Shown one piece after another: positions 1 to 5,855 of a stretch of 6,113 bases of DNA. Each line of letters starts with the position of its first letter. The stretch's first letter is position 1. The translations under genes were made by a program, and so were the position numbers. Below the pieces are notes generated by a model. It saw only the letters and a program-made list of their open reading frames with translations, did not search any database and was not told the DNA's origin. Source of the stretch: Chlorobiota bacterium (lineage in GTDB: Bacteria > Bacteroidota > Bacteroidia > Bacteroidales > B39-G9); NCBI GenBank assembly GCA_030632095.1, contig DAOVJU010000223.1:1-6113 (forward strand), read 5' to 3'.

Positions 1-1200
1 AATTATTTTTTCACCAGGCTGTAAGCCTTCAAGCAATTCGTAATATTGGGGATTTTGCCTGCCTATTATTATTTTTCGCTTTTCAGCAGATTTCCCATCA
101 GCAGACACTACAAATATCCACTGTCCACCGGTTTCCTGAAAAAAGCTGCCTCGCGGCAATAACATCGATTCTTCAGGGCTACCCAACTGCAAACGGGTGT
201 AATAGGTTTGACCGGTACGCATATTATCGGGTGTATCTTTGTCGAAAATCATTTCCACTGCAAAACGACCATTGCGCACATCGGGCAAAACTTTTCTGAT
301 TTTTAGTTGATATTCATATCTCTGGCGTTCTAATATAGCTGTTAAGCCAATCTTTACTTTATCTATATAATGCTCATCAATTTGAGCTACTACTTTAAAA
401 GAAGTCAGTATATGGATTTGCCCTATCCTTCCTCCTTTAGATATTGATTGCCCTAACTCTGCATCCATAGTAGTAAGTTGCCCATCTACCGGTGCCATCA
501 CATTTAGATTATCCTGGCGTTGGCGTACCAATTTTAGGTTTAAATCCATGTTACGAAGATTGTCTTCCATCTGCTTTATCTGAATATTACGGTAAATAGA
601 ATCTTGCTTCTGGCGTTCCAAATAGAGTTCATAGCTGCGTTGGGCAAATTGATAGTCTTCCTCCGATTTCAGGAATTCCTCTTGTGAAATTAAATCATCA
701 TTATAAAGCGACTCATTTTGCCCATATGCTCTTTTTTTACGCTTAATATCAAATTCAAGGTTTAGTAGTTCACGTTTAATCTGAAGTTTTTCCTGCTCCA
801 TAATTACCATCGTGTTACGTAAAAAATTGCTTTTTTCGGCTAGTTGGGCTTCGCTGTTTAATATACTTAAGCTTAAATCCGGATTACTCAGGCGAAGGAT
901 CACATCCCCTTTTTTAACCATTCCCCCTTCTTCTATAACTTTTTCTTCTACTCGTCCGCCTTCCCGCGCATCTAAGTATATGGTTGCAATGGGTTCCACA
1001 TTTCCGGTTACAGTTATGTAATCATGAAAAATACCTTCTGACACCGTTTCAATGCTTAACTTTTCGATATCCACATTTAAAGTTGGCATATTTTCAGAAA
1101 AAAAAGCCTGATATATTAGCAGAGAAAATAGTATGATTCCACCAGCTATATAAATGTGTTTCTTTTTTATTCCTTTTTTCTTTACTCTTGGTATATCCAT
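1..1200 (-). CDS. HlyD/MacA-type periplasmic adaptor subunit of an efflux system (3' end cut by the window edge)
   Basis: Membrane-fusion (adaptor) protein that would bridge an inner-membrane exporter and the TolC channel encoded just upstream. The frame is open for 400 codons from ATG at 1200 to the left edge without a stop. In order: a Lys-rich cytoplasmic N-terminus (KKKGIKKK), one membrane helix at about residues 15-35, a first lipoyl half (about 65-105, with YITVTGNVEP and GGMVKKGDVILRLSNPDL), a long charged helical hairpin (about 106-228), the second lipoyl half (NVMAPVDGQL, about 232-242), a beta-barrel (about 265-345, with a MRTGQ turn) and the start of the membrane-proximal domain, ending in LEGLQPGEKII. 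Such proteins usually end 15-30 residues after this GxKxGxxVI motif, so little is missing. The uncleaved N-terminal helix and the coiled coil fit ABC-type (MacA-like) or RND-type partners. In this Bacteroidota subfamily MacB/FtsX-like ABC genes usually follow; that is inferred, as they lie outside the window. The start has no Shine-Dalgarno but an A-rich leader. Confidence 0.9.
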   Translation of the reverse strand, partial: MDIPRVKKKGIKKKHIYIAGGIILFSLLIYQAFFSENMPTLNVDIEKLSIETVSEGIFHDYITVTGNVEPIATIYLDAREGGRVEEKVIEEGGMVKKGDVILRLSNPDLSLSILNSEAQLAEKSNFLRNTMVIMEQEKLQIKRELLNLEFDIKRKKRAYGQNESLYNDDLISQEEFLKSEEDYQFAQRSYELYLERQKQDSIYRNIQIKQMEDNLRNMDLNLKLVRQRQDNLNVMAPVDGQLTTMDAELGQSISKGGRIGQIHILTSFKVVAQIDEHYIDKVKIGLTAILERQRYEYQLKIRKVLPDVRNGRFAVEMIFDKDTPDNMRTGQTYYTRLQLGSPEESMLLPRGSFFQETGGQWIFVVSADGKSAEKRKIIIGRQNPQYYELLEGLQPGEKII

Positions 1201-1295
1201 TATTTTAATTATCTATTTTATATTTTGGTTCATATGGAACCTTTGTGTTTTTTAGTTTATAACTCAAAGTCTCTATTTGTTTTTCATAAAAATAA
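1201..1295 (-). other. tolC-hlyD intergenic gap, very AT-rich, with an open alternative frame
   Basis: This 95-bp gap separates the tolC stop (1296-1298) from the adaptor start (1200). I see no hairpin followed by a T-run that would end transcription here, so the two genes are probably co-transcribed. On the minus strand the frame shifted by +1 relative to tolC stays open from 1354 to a TAA at 1205-1207, and its translation past the tolC stop (including EKQIETLSYKLKNTK and VPYEPKYKIDN) looks protein-like. It has no ATG, only a possible TTG, and tolC itself already ends in a typical family C-terminus. I therefore do not call a gene. Confidence 0.4.
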
Positions 1296-2426
1296 TTAAT
1301 TGTATAAATGACTCCAGTTACCGGTTTTATAAAATTCAAGCATTTGTTTACGCATTATATATATTAATTTTGTTTTTAGCAGAGCTGCTTCGGCGGTTAC
1401 AAAACGCTGTTTTGCTGCTTCATAATCCGTAGCACTTGCCAGTCCTTTTTCCATTTTCTTCGACACGTTTAGAAATGCTAATTCACTATACTCCTGTAAT
1501 TCAACCGCTGATAGATATTCTTTTTCGGCTGAGTTTCTATCGTCAACGGCACTCCATATTTCGGTATAGAGAACATCTTTTTGTTTTTCCAGTTCAAGTT
1601 CTTTATCCTGAACTGCAATTATCTTTCTTTTTACTTTGCTATATACCGATGCCCCGTTGAATATTGGAATACTTATTCCCATATTTACCCATTGGTTTTG
1701 ATTATTGTTAATTTGAGTTTTATAGTTTGAATCATCTCCATCGAAATAATTTGTATTAAAACCGGCTGCAAGATAAATCCTGGGTGAAATACCTCCTTTA
1801 GCCATTGCCAAATCTTTTTTGGATGCATTAAGTAGATATTCCTTTTGTTTTATCTCGGGCAGTATATTTACCGCAGTATTATATATGGAATCGATATTTG
1901 GTAAGGAAGTAGCAATAACAGATACCATATTTAATGTATCTATTTCAAAAGCCTGATTTACATTCAGTCTTAACAACTGTTTTAAATCCAGTATGGTTTT
2001 GCTCATATTATTTTTAGCACGCGTAAGACTTAACTTATCATTAGCCCATTGGCTTTTTAATTCCTGAACTGTAATAGGTGATTCTTTACCCACATCAACA
2101 AGTCTTTTCATTCGTTCAAATTGCATTTTAGAGAGTGCTCCCTGACTTTGAGCAACATTTTTCAAGCCTATGCTATATTCTACTGTATAATAAGATATTA
2201 ACACATTAAATATCAATCTGTTTTTAGTTATTACAGCTTCTTCTTTATTGGCTGAAAGCAAATATTTATTAAACCTGATAGTATTAGATTTAACCAATCC
2301 CTGAAATATACTAATTGATGAATTGATCCAATAGTTATTTCCTAATGTTTTATCATAATTGATAGCATTGGTATTCCCATCAATATTTCTACCATAATTC
2401 ATATTTATAGTAATTCCTATATTCAA
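1296..2426 (-). CDS. TolC-family protein, C-terminal fragment (channel body)
   Basis: This fragment holds the bulk of the channel, residues 86-461 of the intact protein, including the rest of both OEP repeats. The first available start is a TTG at 2426, three codons after the TAG; it is probably a normal Leu codon rather than a start, because a product from here would lack a signal peptide. Visible family marks are MNYGRNIDGNTN (outer-membrane beta-strand region), SISIFQGL in repeat 1, its counterpart ISIPIFNGASVYSKVKR in repeat 2 (about 336-352 of the intact protein), GGISPRIYLAAGFNTNY before it, and long helical segments. The C-terminus KTKLIYIMRKQMLEFYKTGNW is typical of TolC proteins in Bacteroidota. 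The absence of further stops or frameshifts over 376 codons argues that the sequence was under selection until very recently. Confidence 0.85.
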   Translation of the reverse strand: MNIGITINMNYGRNIDGNTNAINYDKTLGNNYWINSSISIFQGLVKSNTIRFNKYLLSANKEEAVITKNRLIFNVLISYYTVEYSIGLKNVAQSQGALSKMQFERMKRLVDVGKESPITVQELKSQWANDKLSLTRAKNNMSKTILDLKQLLRLNVNQAFEIDTLNMVSVIATSLPNIDSIYNTAVNILPEIKQKEYLLNASKKDLAMAKGGISPRIYLAAGFNTNYFDGDDSNYKTQINNNQNQWVNMGISIPIFNGASVYSKVKRKIIAVQDKELELEKQKDVLYTEIWSAVDDRNSAEKEYLSAVELQEYSELAFLNVSKKMEKGLASATDYEAAKQRFVTAEAALLKTKLIYIMRKQMLEFYKTGNWSHLYN

Positions 2427-2432
2427 ATCAGG

Positions 2433-2681
2433 CTATAGGTTTGCCTTACTTTCTAAAAGATTAAATTGCTGGATTTCAATTTGATTATATTTTTGATTAA
2501 GATCGATATTATTTTCCAATGCATAATTTATACACTTTGTGAGATCCCAGGTTTTCTGAGCTTTTACAGAAAAAGCAAAACCGATAATCATTACCAGGGA
2601 AATGATCATTTTAAATCCTGATATAACACTCGTTTTCTCATTAATTGTTGCTAAATTTTTATTGAATTGTATTTTCTTCAT
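2433..2681 (-). CDS. TolC-family protein, N-terminal fragment (82 aa, signal peptide plus first helix)
   Basis: The fragment begins MKKIQFNKNL and has a long polar, positively charged n-region of about 24 residues. A hydrophobic stretch follows (MIISLVMIIGFAFSVKA, residues 25-41) ending in a plausible signal peptidase I site, KA|QKTW. An internal Met at residue 25 could be an alternative start giving a more usual signal peptide length; ATG at 2681 sits about 20 nt after the predicted sigma-54 start site. The mature part, WDLTKCINYALENNIDL then NQKYNQIEIQQFNLLESKAN, is the classic opening helix of TolC-family proteins (W-x-L-x-x-C/A-I-x-x-A-L-x-N-N). The frame ends at TAG 2433-2435. Alone it would be a short exported peptide with no channel function. 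Confidence 0.8.
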   Translation of the reverse strand: MKKIQFNKNLATINEKTSVISGFKMIISLVMIIGFAFSVKAQKTWDLTKCINYALENNIDLNQKYNQIEIQQFNLLESKANL

Positions 2682-2712
2682 TTAATAAATTTGTTCAATC
2701 TGCCAATGATTA

Positions 2713-2728
2713 TTCAATCCTTATGCCA
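2713..2728 (-). promoter_or_regulatory. candidate sigma-54 (-24/-12) promoter for the tolC-hlyD operon
   Basis: The minus strand reads TGGCAT-N5-TTGAA, against the sigma-54 consensus TGGCAC-N5-TTGCA. The GG of the -24 box and the G of the -12 box are exactly 12 bp apart as required; the main deviation is A instead of C in the -12 GC pair. The start site would fall near 2702, leaving a leader of about 21 nt before the tolC ATG at 2681. The call is supported by the neighbouring gene for a sigma-54 activator and by a palindrome about 100 bp upstream. It rests on one imperfect motif, so it is a prediction. Confidence 0.4.
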
Positions 2729-2792
2729 TGATCATTAAAAAACTGTATATCAGTATTATAGAAACACAATACTTATTTCCGGTCAAAAAAAT

Positions 2793-2811
2793 GTGTAAAT
2801 ATATTTTACAC
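2793..2811. promoter_or_regulatory. inverted repeat GTGTAAA-N5-TTTACAC, candidate enhancer/operator of the NtrC-like regulator
   Basis: The two 7-bp arms (2793-2799 and 2805-2811) are perfectly complementary with a 5-bp TATAT spacer. Size and spacing resemble sites of Fis-type activators such as NtrC (about 17-19 bp dyads). The centre is near -100 from the predicted sigma-54 start of tolC, the usual enhancer distance. A third related half-site, GTGTTTA, follows at 2815-2821, and AAACAC (GTGTTT on the other strand) lies at 2762-2767. Together TTTACAC and the third half-site enclose a second short palindrome, ACACT-A-AGTGT (2808-2818). Assignment to this regulator is inferred from position. Confidence 0.4.
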
Positions 2812-2838
2812 TAAGTGTTTATTTTATTTACAATTATT

Positions 2839-2846
2839 TACTTTCG
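2839..2846 (+). promoter_or_regulatory. possible housekeeping -7 box for the regulator-kinase operon
   Basis: TACTTTCG resembles the Bacteroidota primary-sigma -7 element TAnnTTTG with one mismatch. It would place the start near 2853, about 35 nt before the regulator ATG at 2888. The -33 TTTG element is not clear (TGTT at 2816-2819 has the right spacing). The box lies inside a short TTTAC-N4-GTAAA inverted repeat (2837-2850). The half-site GTGTTTA at 2815-2821 would overlap the -33 region, which could allow autorepression. Confidence 0.25.
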
Positions 2847-2887
2847 TAAAATAATAGTTATTAGATTGAATAATATCCATAAAAAGT

Positions 2888-4252
2888 ATGAAAGGTAAAA
2901 TACTCATCGTTGACGATAACCAAAGCGTACTTGTTGCGCTTGAGATGTTGCTTCAAACAGAATTCAACAAGATTTTTCCTCTAAAAAACCCAAACAGTTT
3001 AATTTCTACAATTCAACAACACAGCATAGATGTGGTATTGCTTGACATGAATTTCAAAGCAGGCATCAATACAGGTAACGAAGGTATCTATTGGCTTAAC
3101 CAAATCCTGTGTTACGATCCATCAATTAGTGTGATTATGATTACTGCTTATGGCGATATTGAGTTAGCCGTGACTGCTGTAAAAAAGGGGGCATTCGATT
3201 TTATTTTAAAACCATGGGATAACAATAAACTGATAAGTACATTGCATGCCTCGTTACGACTAAGGAAAAGCAAGTTGGAAACTGCCTCACTACGTAAAAC
3301 TACCGACAATTTAAAGCAAGAGCTTAAGCCTGCCGTACAAATGCTTATTGGACAATCGGAGCCTATGAAACAGGTGATGGAAATGGTTAAAAAGGTTGCC
3401 GTTACAAATGCCAATATTTTTATCACTGGTGAAAATGGCACAGGAAAAGAACTCATCGCCCGCGAAATACATTATTATTCAAAGAGAAATAATGAAATAA
3501 TGCTAAGTGTTGATATGGGCGCTATTAGTGAAACACTATTCGAAAGCGAACTTTTTGGTCATACAAAAGGTTCTTTTACCGATGCAAAAGAAGATCGTAC
3601 AGGAAAATTTGAAAGAGCTAATAAGGGAACTCTTTTCCTTGATGAGATTGGAAACCTGTCGTTATCTCTTCAGGCTAAAATACTTGCAGCTTTGCAAAAC
3701 AGGACCATCATAAAAGTAGGCAGCAACACCCAAATACCTATTGATATCAGGCTAATATCAGCAACAAATAAGAATATAAGTGCAATGATTTCTGATGGTC
3801 TTTTTCGTGAAGATTTACTTTACCGGATTAATACCATCACTATTGAATTGCCACCTTTAAGAGAACGAGGAAACGACATACTGTTACTTGCTGAATTTTA
3901 TCTGAACAAATACGCAAAAAGATATGAAAAACACGGACTTAAAATTAATCAAAATGCAATGAATAAACTCCTTAAATACAACTGGCCTGGAAATGTAAGG
4001 GAATTACAGCATTGTATTGAAAAGGCAGTAATTCTCGCTAATAATAAAGTCATTAATGAAGATAGCTTTACATTAAGTATCATTAATCAAACCCAAAAGA
4101 GTAATTCTCGCATTAAAACTATTGAAGAAATGGAGAAAGAAATGATACTCGCCAGTATAGAAAAGGAAAAAGGTAATATGAGTAAAGTAGCAAAGAATCT
4201 TGGCATTACCCGTCCAACTCTTTACAATAAATTAAAGAAATATGAGATATAA
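2888..4252 (+). CDS. sigma-54-dependent NtrC-family response regulator
   Basis: Cytoplasmic transcription activator, 454 aa, complete. The receiver domain (about 1-125) has the acidic pair D9/D10, phospho-acceptor D53 in LLDMNF, T86 and K108 (LKPW). The central AAA+ domain (about 150-385) has Walker A GENGTGKE (181-188), a GAFTGA-type loop reading GSFTDA (228-233) for contact with sigma-54, Walker B GTLFLDEIG (247-255), sensor I SATN, arginine fingers around FREDLLYR (306-313) and sensor II WPGNVREL (366-373). A Fis-type helix-turn-helix closes the protein (about 412-452, MSKVAKNLGITRPTLYNKL). All catalytic positions are present, so it should hydrolyse ATP and open sigma-54 promoters when D53 is phosphorylated. 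The ATG at 2888 starts directly on the receiver, with an A-rich leader and no Shine-Dalgarno. Its stop lies inside the kinase gene. The likely target is the divergent tolC-hlyD operon. Confidence 0.93.
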   Translation: MKGKILIVDDNQSVLVALEMLLQTEFNKIFPLKNPNSLISTIQQHSIDVVLLDMNFKAGINTGNEGIYWLNQILCYDPSISVIMITAYGDIELAVTAVKKGAFDFILKPWDNNKLISTLHASLRLRKSKLETASLRKTTDNLKQELKPAVQMLIGQSEPMKQVMEMVKKVAVTNANIFITGENGTGKELIAREIHYYSKRNNEIMLSVDMGAISETLFESELFGHTKGSFTDAKEDRTGKFERANKGTLFLDEIGNLSLSLQAKILAALQNRTIIKVGSNTQIPIDIRLISATNKNISAMISDGLFREDLLYRINTITIELPPLRERGNDILLLAEFYLNKYAKRYEKHGLKINQNAMNKLLKYNWPGNVRELQHCIEKAVILANNKVINEDSFTLSIINQTQKSNSRIKTIEEMEKEMILASIEKEKGNMSKVAKNLGITRPTLYNKLKKYEI

Positions 4253-5612
4253 ACATTTTTACAAAGCAATTTTATTAAGATTGGCAATCATTATAATGCT
4301 TGCAGTAGTTGGAACATTTTTATATTTTGAAAAACAAGCGTATATTTTGTGTATTGTGGTACTACTGTTATTGACAGTTACAATTATTAATATTATCAAG
4401 TATTTTAATAATATAAACAAATGGATATCTTTCTTTTTATTGGGTATTGAAAATGAAGATACTACGCTTAAAGTTCCTTCAAAAACAGGTAACAAAGCCA
4501 TTGATGATGTTTATATGGGAATGGACAGACTAAACGAACTTTTCAGGCAAACCAAATTAGAAATTAATACTCAGGAGCAATATTATCGTTCGATAATTAG
4601 CCAATCAACTACCGGGCTTTTTTCAATTAACGATAAAGGAAGGGTGATTAATATTAATCCGGCTGCCGTGAAATTAACCAAACTAAACAATTATCACCAT
4701 ATAAATGTATTAATAGCTATTGATAAAGCATTGCCGGGTTTTATAATGCAGCCTATTCAAAACGCAAATCTGCAATCGGCTATTTTTGAAAATCAATACG
4801 GACAAAAGCTTTTGTTCAAGCTATCGGAAATAAAAACTAAGAAAGAAAGAATAAAACTGGTGGCTGTAAGTGATATTACCAAAGAACTGGATAATCGTGA
4901 AGTGGATGCCTGGATAAAACTAACCCATACCCTATCACATGAAATCATGAATAATATTGCTCCCATCACTACCATATCGCAGGTTATTTCAGGATATTTT
5001 AAAAAAGGCGACAAAACAATTAACATTGAAGAAGTTGAGCCTAAAACCATTGCAAATACTATAAAAGGCCTTAAGGTAATTGAAGAACAAGGCCTTGGAT
5101 TAATAAATTTTGTTGAAAACTACAGGAAATTCACAAAACTCCCCGAGCCTAAATTTAAAGAAGTGAACCTATCAGCATTAATTGAGAACAACCTGATGGC
5201 TGCCAGTGCATATCCTGGGTTTAATACAATAAAAACGGAAAAATCAATCCCAAAAAATCTTATGTTTTTTACAGATGAAAAACTATTGTCGCAAGTAATC
5301 ATAAACTTATTGAAAAATGCGTTGGAGGCACTCATATTAGAAAATACTGATAATCCAAAGATGATTATCGACCTGGTTCAAACCGGTAATACTGTAAAAA
5401 TTAAAATTTCAAACAACGGACCAACAATACCACCTGAAATAAGAGAGCAGATTTTTGTTCCGTTTTATACCACAAAAGAGGGCGGTTCTGGTATTGGATT
5501 AAGTTTGAGCAAACAAATAATGTTAAAAATGGGTGGTGACATATTATTAAATTCGGGAAAGGATTTGCAAACTACTTTCATAGTTATCTTAAATCATAAA
5601 ATTTTGATTTAA
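4242..5612 (+). CDS. membrane-bound sensor histidine kinase, partner of the upstream regulator
   Basis: The protein has 456 aa. Its ATG overlaps the regulator ORF by 11 nt, so the two are translationally linked and almost certainly a cognate pair. Two membrane helices (about 8-29 and 33-54) are separated by only about 3 residues, so there is no periplasmic sensor. A linker helix (about 55-110, perhaps HAMP-like) leads to a PAS domain (about 112-215, STTGLFSINDKGRVININP). Dimerisation/phosphotransfer follows, with H233 in TLSHEIMNNIAPI, an H-box typical of kinases paired with NtrC-like regulators in Bacteroidota. The ATPase domain (about 305-450) has the N-box QVIINLLKNALEA (N355, N359), a G1 box reading SNNGPTIP where DNGxGI is usual, the F-box FVPFYTTK and G2 GGSGIGLSLSKQ. 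It would phosphorylate D53 of the regulator in response to a membrane or cytoplasmic cue. The atypical G1 box may alter ATP binding or be normal for the subfamily. Confidence 0.92.
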   Translation: MRYKHFYKAILLRLAIIIMLAVVGTFLYFEKQAYILCIVVLLLLTVTIINIIKYFNNINKWISFFLLGIENEDTTLKVPSKTGNKAIDDVYMGMDRLNELFRQTKLEINTQEQYYRSIISQSTTGLFSINDKGRVININPAAVKLTKLNNYHHINVLIAIDKALPGFIMQPIQNANLQSAIFENQYGQKLLFKLSEIKTKKERIKLVAVSDITKELDNREVDAWIKLTHTLSHEIMNNIAPITTISQVISGYFKKGDKTINIEEVEPKTIANTIKGLKVIEEQGLGLINFVENYRKFTKLPEPKFKEVNLSALIENNLMAASAYPGFNTIKTEKSIPKNLMFFTDEKLLSQVIINLLKNALEALILENTDNPKMIIDLVQTGNTVKIKISNNGPTIPPEIREQIFVPFYTTKEGGSGIGLSLSKQIMLKMGGDILLNSGKDLQTTFIVILNHKILI

Positions 5613-5617
5613 CATGA

Positions 5618-5642
5618 AAAGTTGCTAATTCATTCCAACTTT
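5618..5642. repeat. short inverted repeat just after the kinase stop
   Basis: AAAGTTG (5618-5624) and CAACTTT (5636-5642) form 7-bp arms with an 11-nt loop, starting 6 nt after the kinase stop. The stem is AT-rich and is followed by CTCTG rather than a T-run, so it is a poor intrinsic terminator; it might protect the 3' end of the message. Confidence 0.3.
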
Positions 5643-5705
5643 CTCTGTTATGCATTTATGGTACACAATATTAGTAATAAATTTCCGGAGAGCATTTCAC
5701 AACGC

Positions 5706-5739
5706 CAACTTATTAAACCGTTAAGTTGTTTCTTTTATT
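5706..5739 (+). terminator. possible intrinsic terminator of the regulator-kinase operon
   Basis: CAACTTA (5706-5712) pairs with TAAGTTG (5722-5728) across a 9-nt loop, and a T-rich tail (TTTCTTTTATT, 5729-5739) follows. The stem is only 7 bp and low in GC, so it would be weak, but its position about 94 nt after the kinase stop and the T tail fit a terminator in an AT-rich genome. Confidence 0.35.
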
Positions 5740-5838
5740 GTAGTTATGCATTCCTACATTATTGTTTTTCTTTATTTTCAATCATAAATTCACAAATTTA
5801 TTTCCTTTGTTATAGAATGTATTCGGCATAATAGCAAA

Positions 5839-5855
5839 ATATAAAATATTTATAT
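5839..5855 (-). terminator. AT-only hairpin at the end of the ferredoxin gene
   Basis: ATATAAA and TTTATAT form perfect 7-bp arms around a 3-nt loop, touching the ferredoxin stop codon (5855-5857). Read on the minus strand it is followed by TTTTG. With no GC pairs it is thermodynamically weak, and it may just reflect base composition. Confidence 0.2.

Larger units (their letters stand above)
1296..2681 (-). pseudogene. TolC-family outer-membrane efflux protein gene interrupted by an in-frame TAG
   Basis: Read through the TAG, this is a single 461-codon gene of normal TolC length, from ATG at 2681 to TAA at 1296-1298. The product would be the trimeric outer-membrane channel for the adaptor encoded next. 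Codon 83 is TAG (2433-2435), in the same frame on both sides: ...ESKANL-stop-PDLNIG. Family members commonly read SKANLLPxL here, so a Leu codon TTG changed to TAG by one base is the simplest explanation. No frameshift or deletion is seen, and the rest of the gene is well preserved, so the lesion is recent, a sequence error, or read through. The two open pieces are described separately. If the TAG is real and not suppressed, no channel is made. Confidence 0.75.
2682..2887. promoter_or_regulatory. divergent regulatory region between the tolC operon and the two-component operon
   Basis: This 206-bp, strongly AT-rich region has no coding capacity of note. It must hold the promoters of both divergent operons. 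I see a sigma-54-like element toward tolC, an inverted repeat suited to the regulator, extra GTGTwwA-like half-sites, and a weak Bacteroidota-type -7 box toward the regulator; each is listed separately. Confidence 0.7.
5613..5854. other. convergent non-coding region between the kinase and the ferredoxin gene
   Basis: This 242-bp AT-rich spacer lies between two convergent genes. No tRNA or supported ORF is visible; a 69-codon plus-strand frame from TTG 5622 has no family resemblance and no leader. The words AAGTTG/CAACTT occur four times as two inverted repeats (5618-5642 and 5706-5728), and GTTATGCATT occurs twice (5647-5656, 5743-5752). Confidence 0.6.

Noticed and set aside
812..1021. 69-codon plus-strand open frame inside the adaptor gene
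   Set aside because: It is antisense to well-supported HlyD coding sequence and has no family resemblance.
1436..1660. 74-codon plus-strand open frame inside tolC
   Set aside because: It is antisense to conserved TolC sequence, with no start context or recognisable domain.
2694..2705. Second TGGCA...ATTGAA on the minus strand, close to tolC
   Set aside because: The distance between the GG and the following TTG is 8 bp, not the 12 required for sigma-54, so it cannot be a -24/-12 promoter; it may be a partial duplicate of the better element.
2728..2735. ATGATCAT palindrome beside the -24 box
   Set aside because: At 8 bp it is short enough to be chance in AT-rich DNA, and nothing else supports a binding site.
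3148..3456. 102-codon minus-strand open frame inside the regulator
   Set aside because: It mirrors the end of the receiver domain and the start of the AAA+ domain; its hydrophobic look comes from the complementary strand of that coding sequence.
3507..3713. 68-codon plus-strand frame inside the regulator
   Set aside because: It overlaps the GAFTGA/Walker B coding region in another frame and is a shadow.
4259..5335. Three minus-strand frames (4259-4501, 4793-5050, 5120-5335) opposite the kinase
   Set aside because: All are antisense to kinase domains with clear motifs, and none has independent support.
5622..5831. 69-codon plus-strand frame in the spacer after the kinase
   Set aside because: It has only a TTG start, a composition rich in Phe, Tyr, Ser and Cys typical of translated AT-rich spacer, no leader and no known family.
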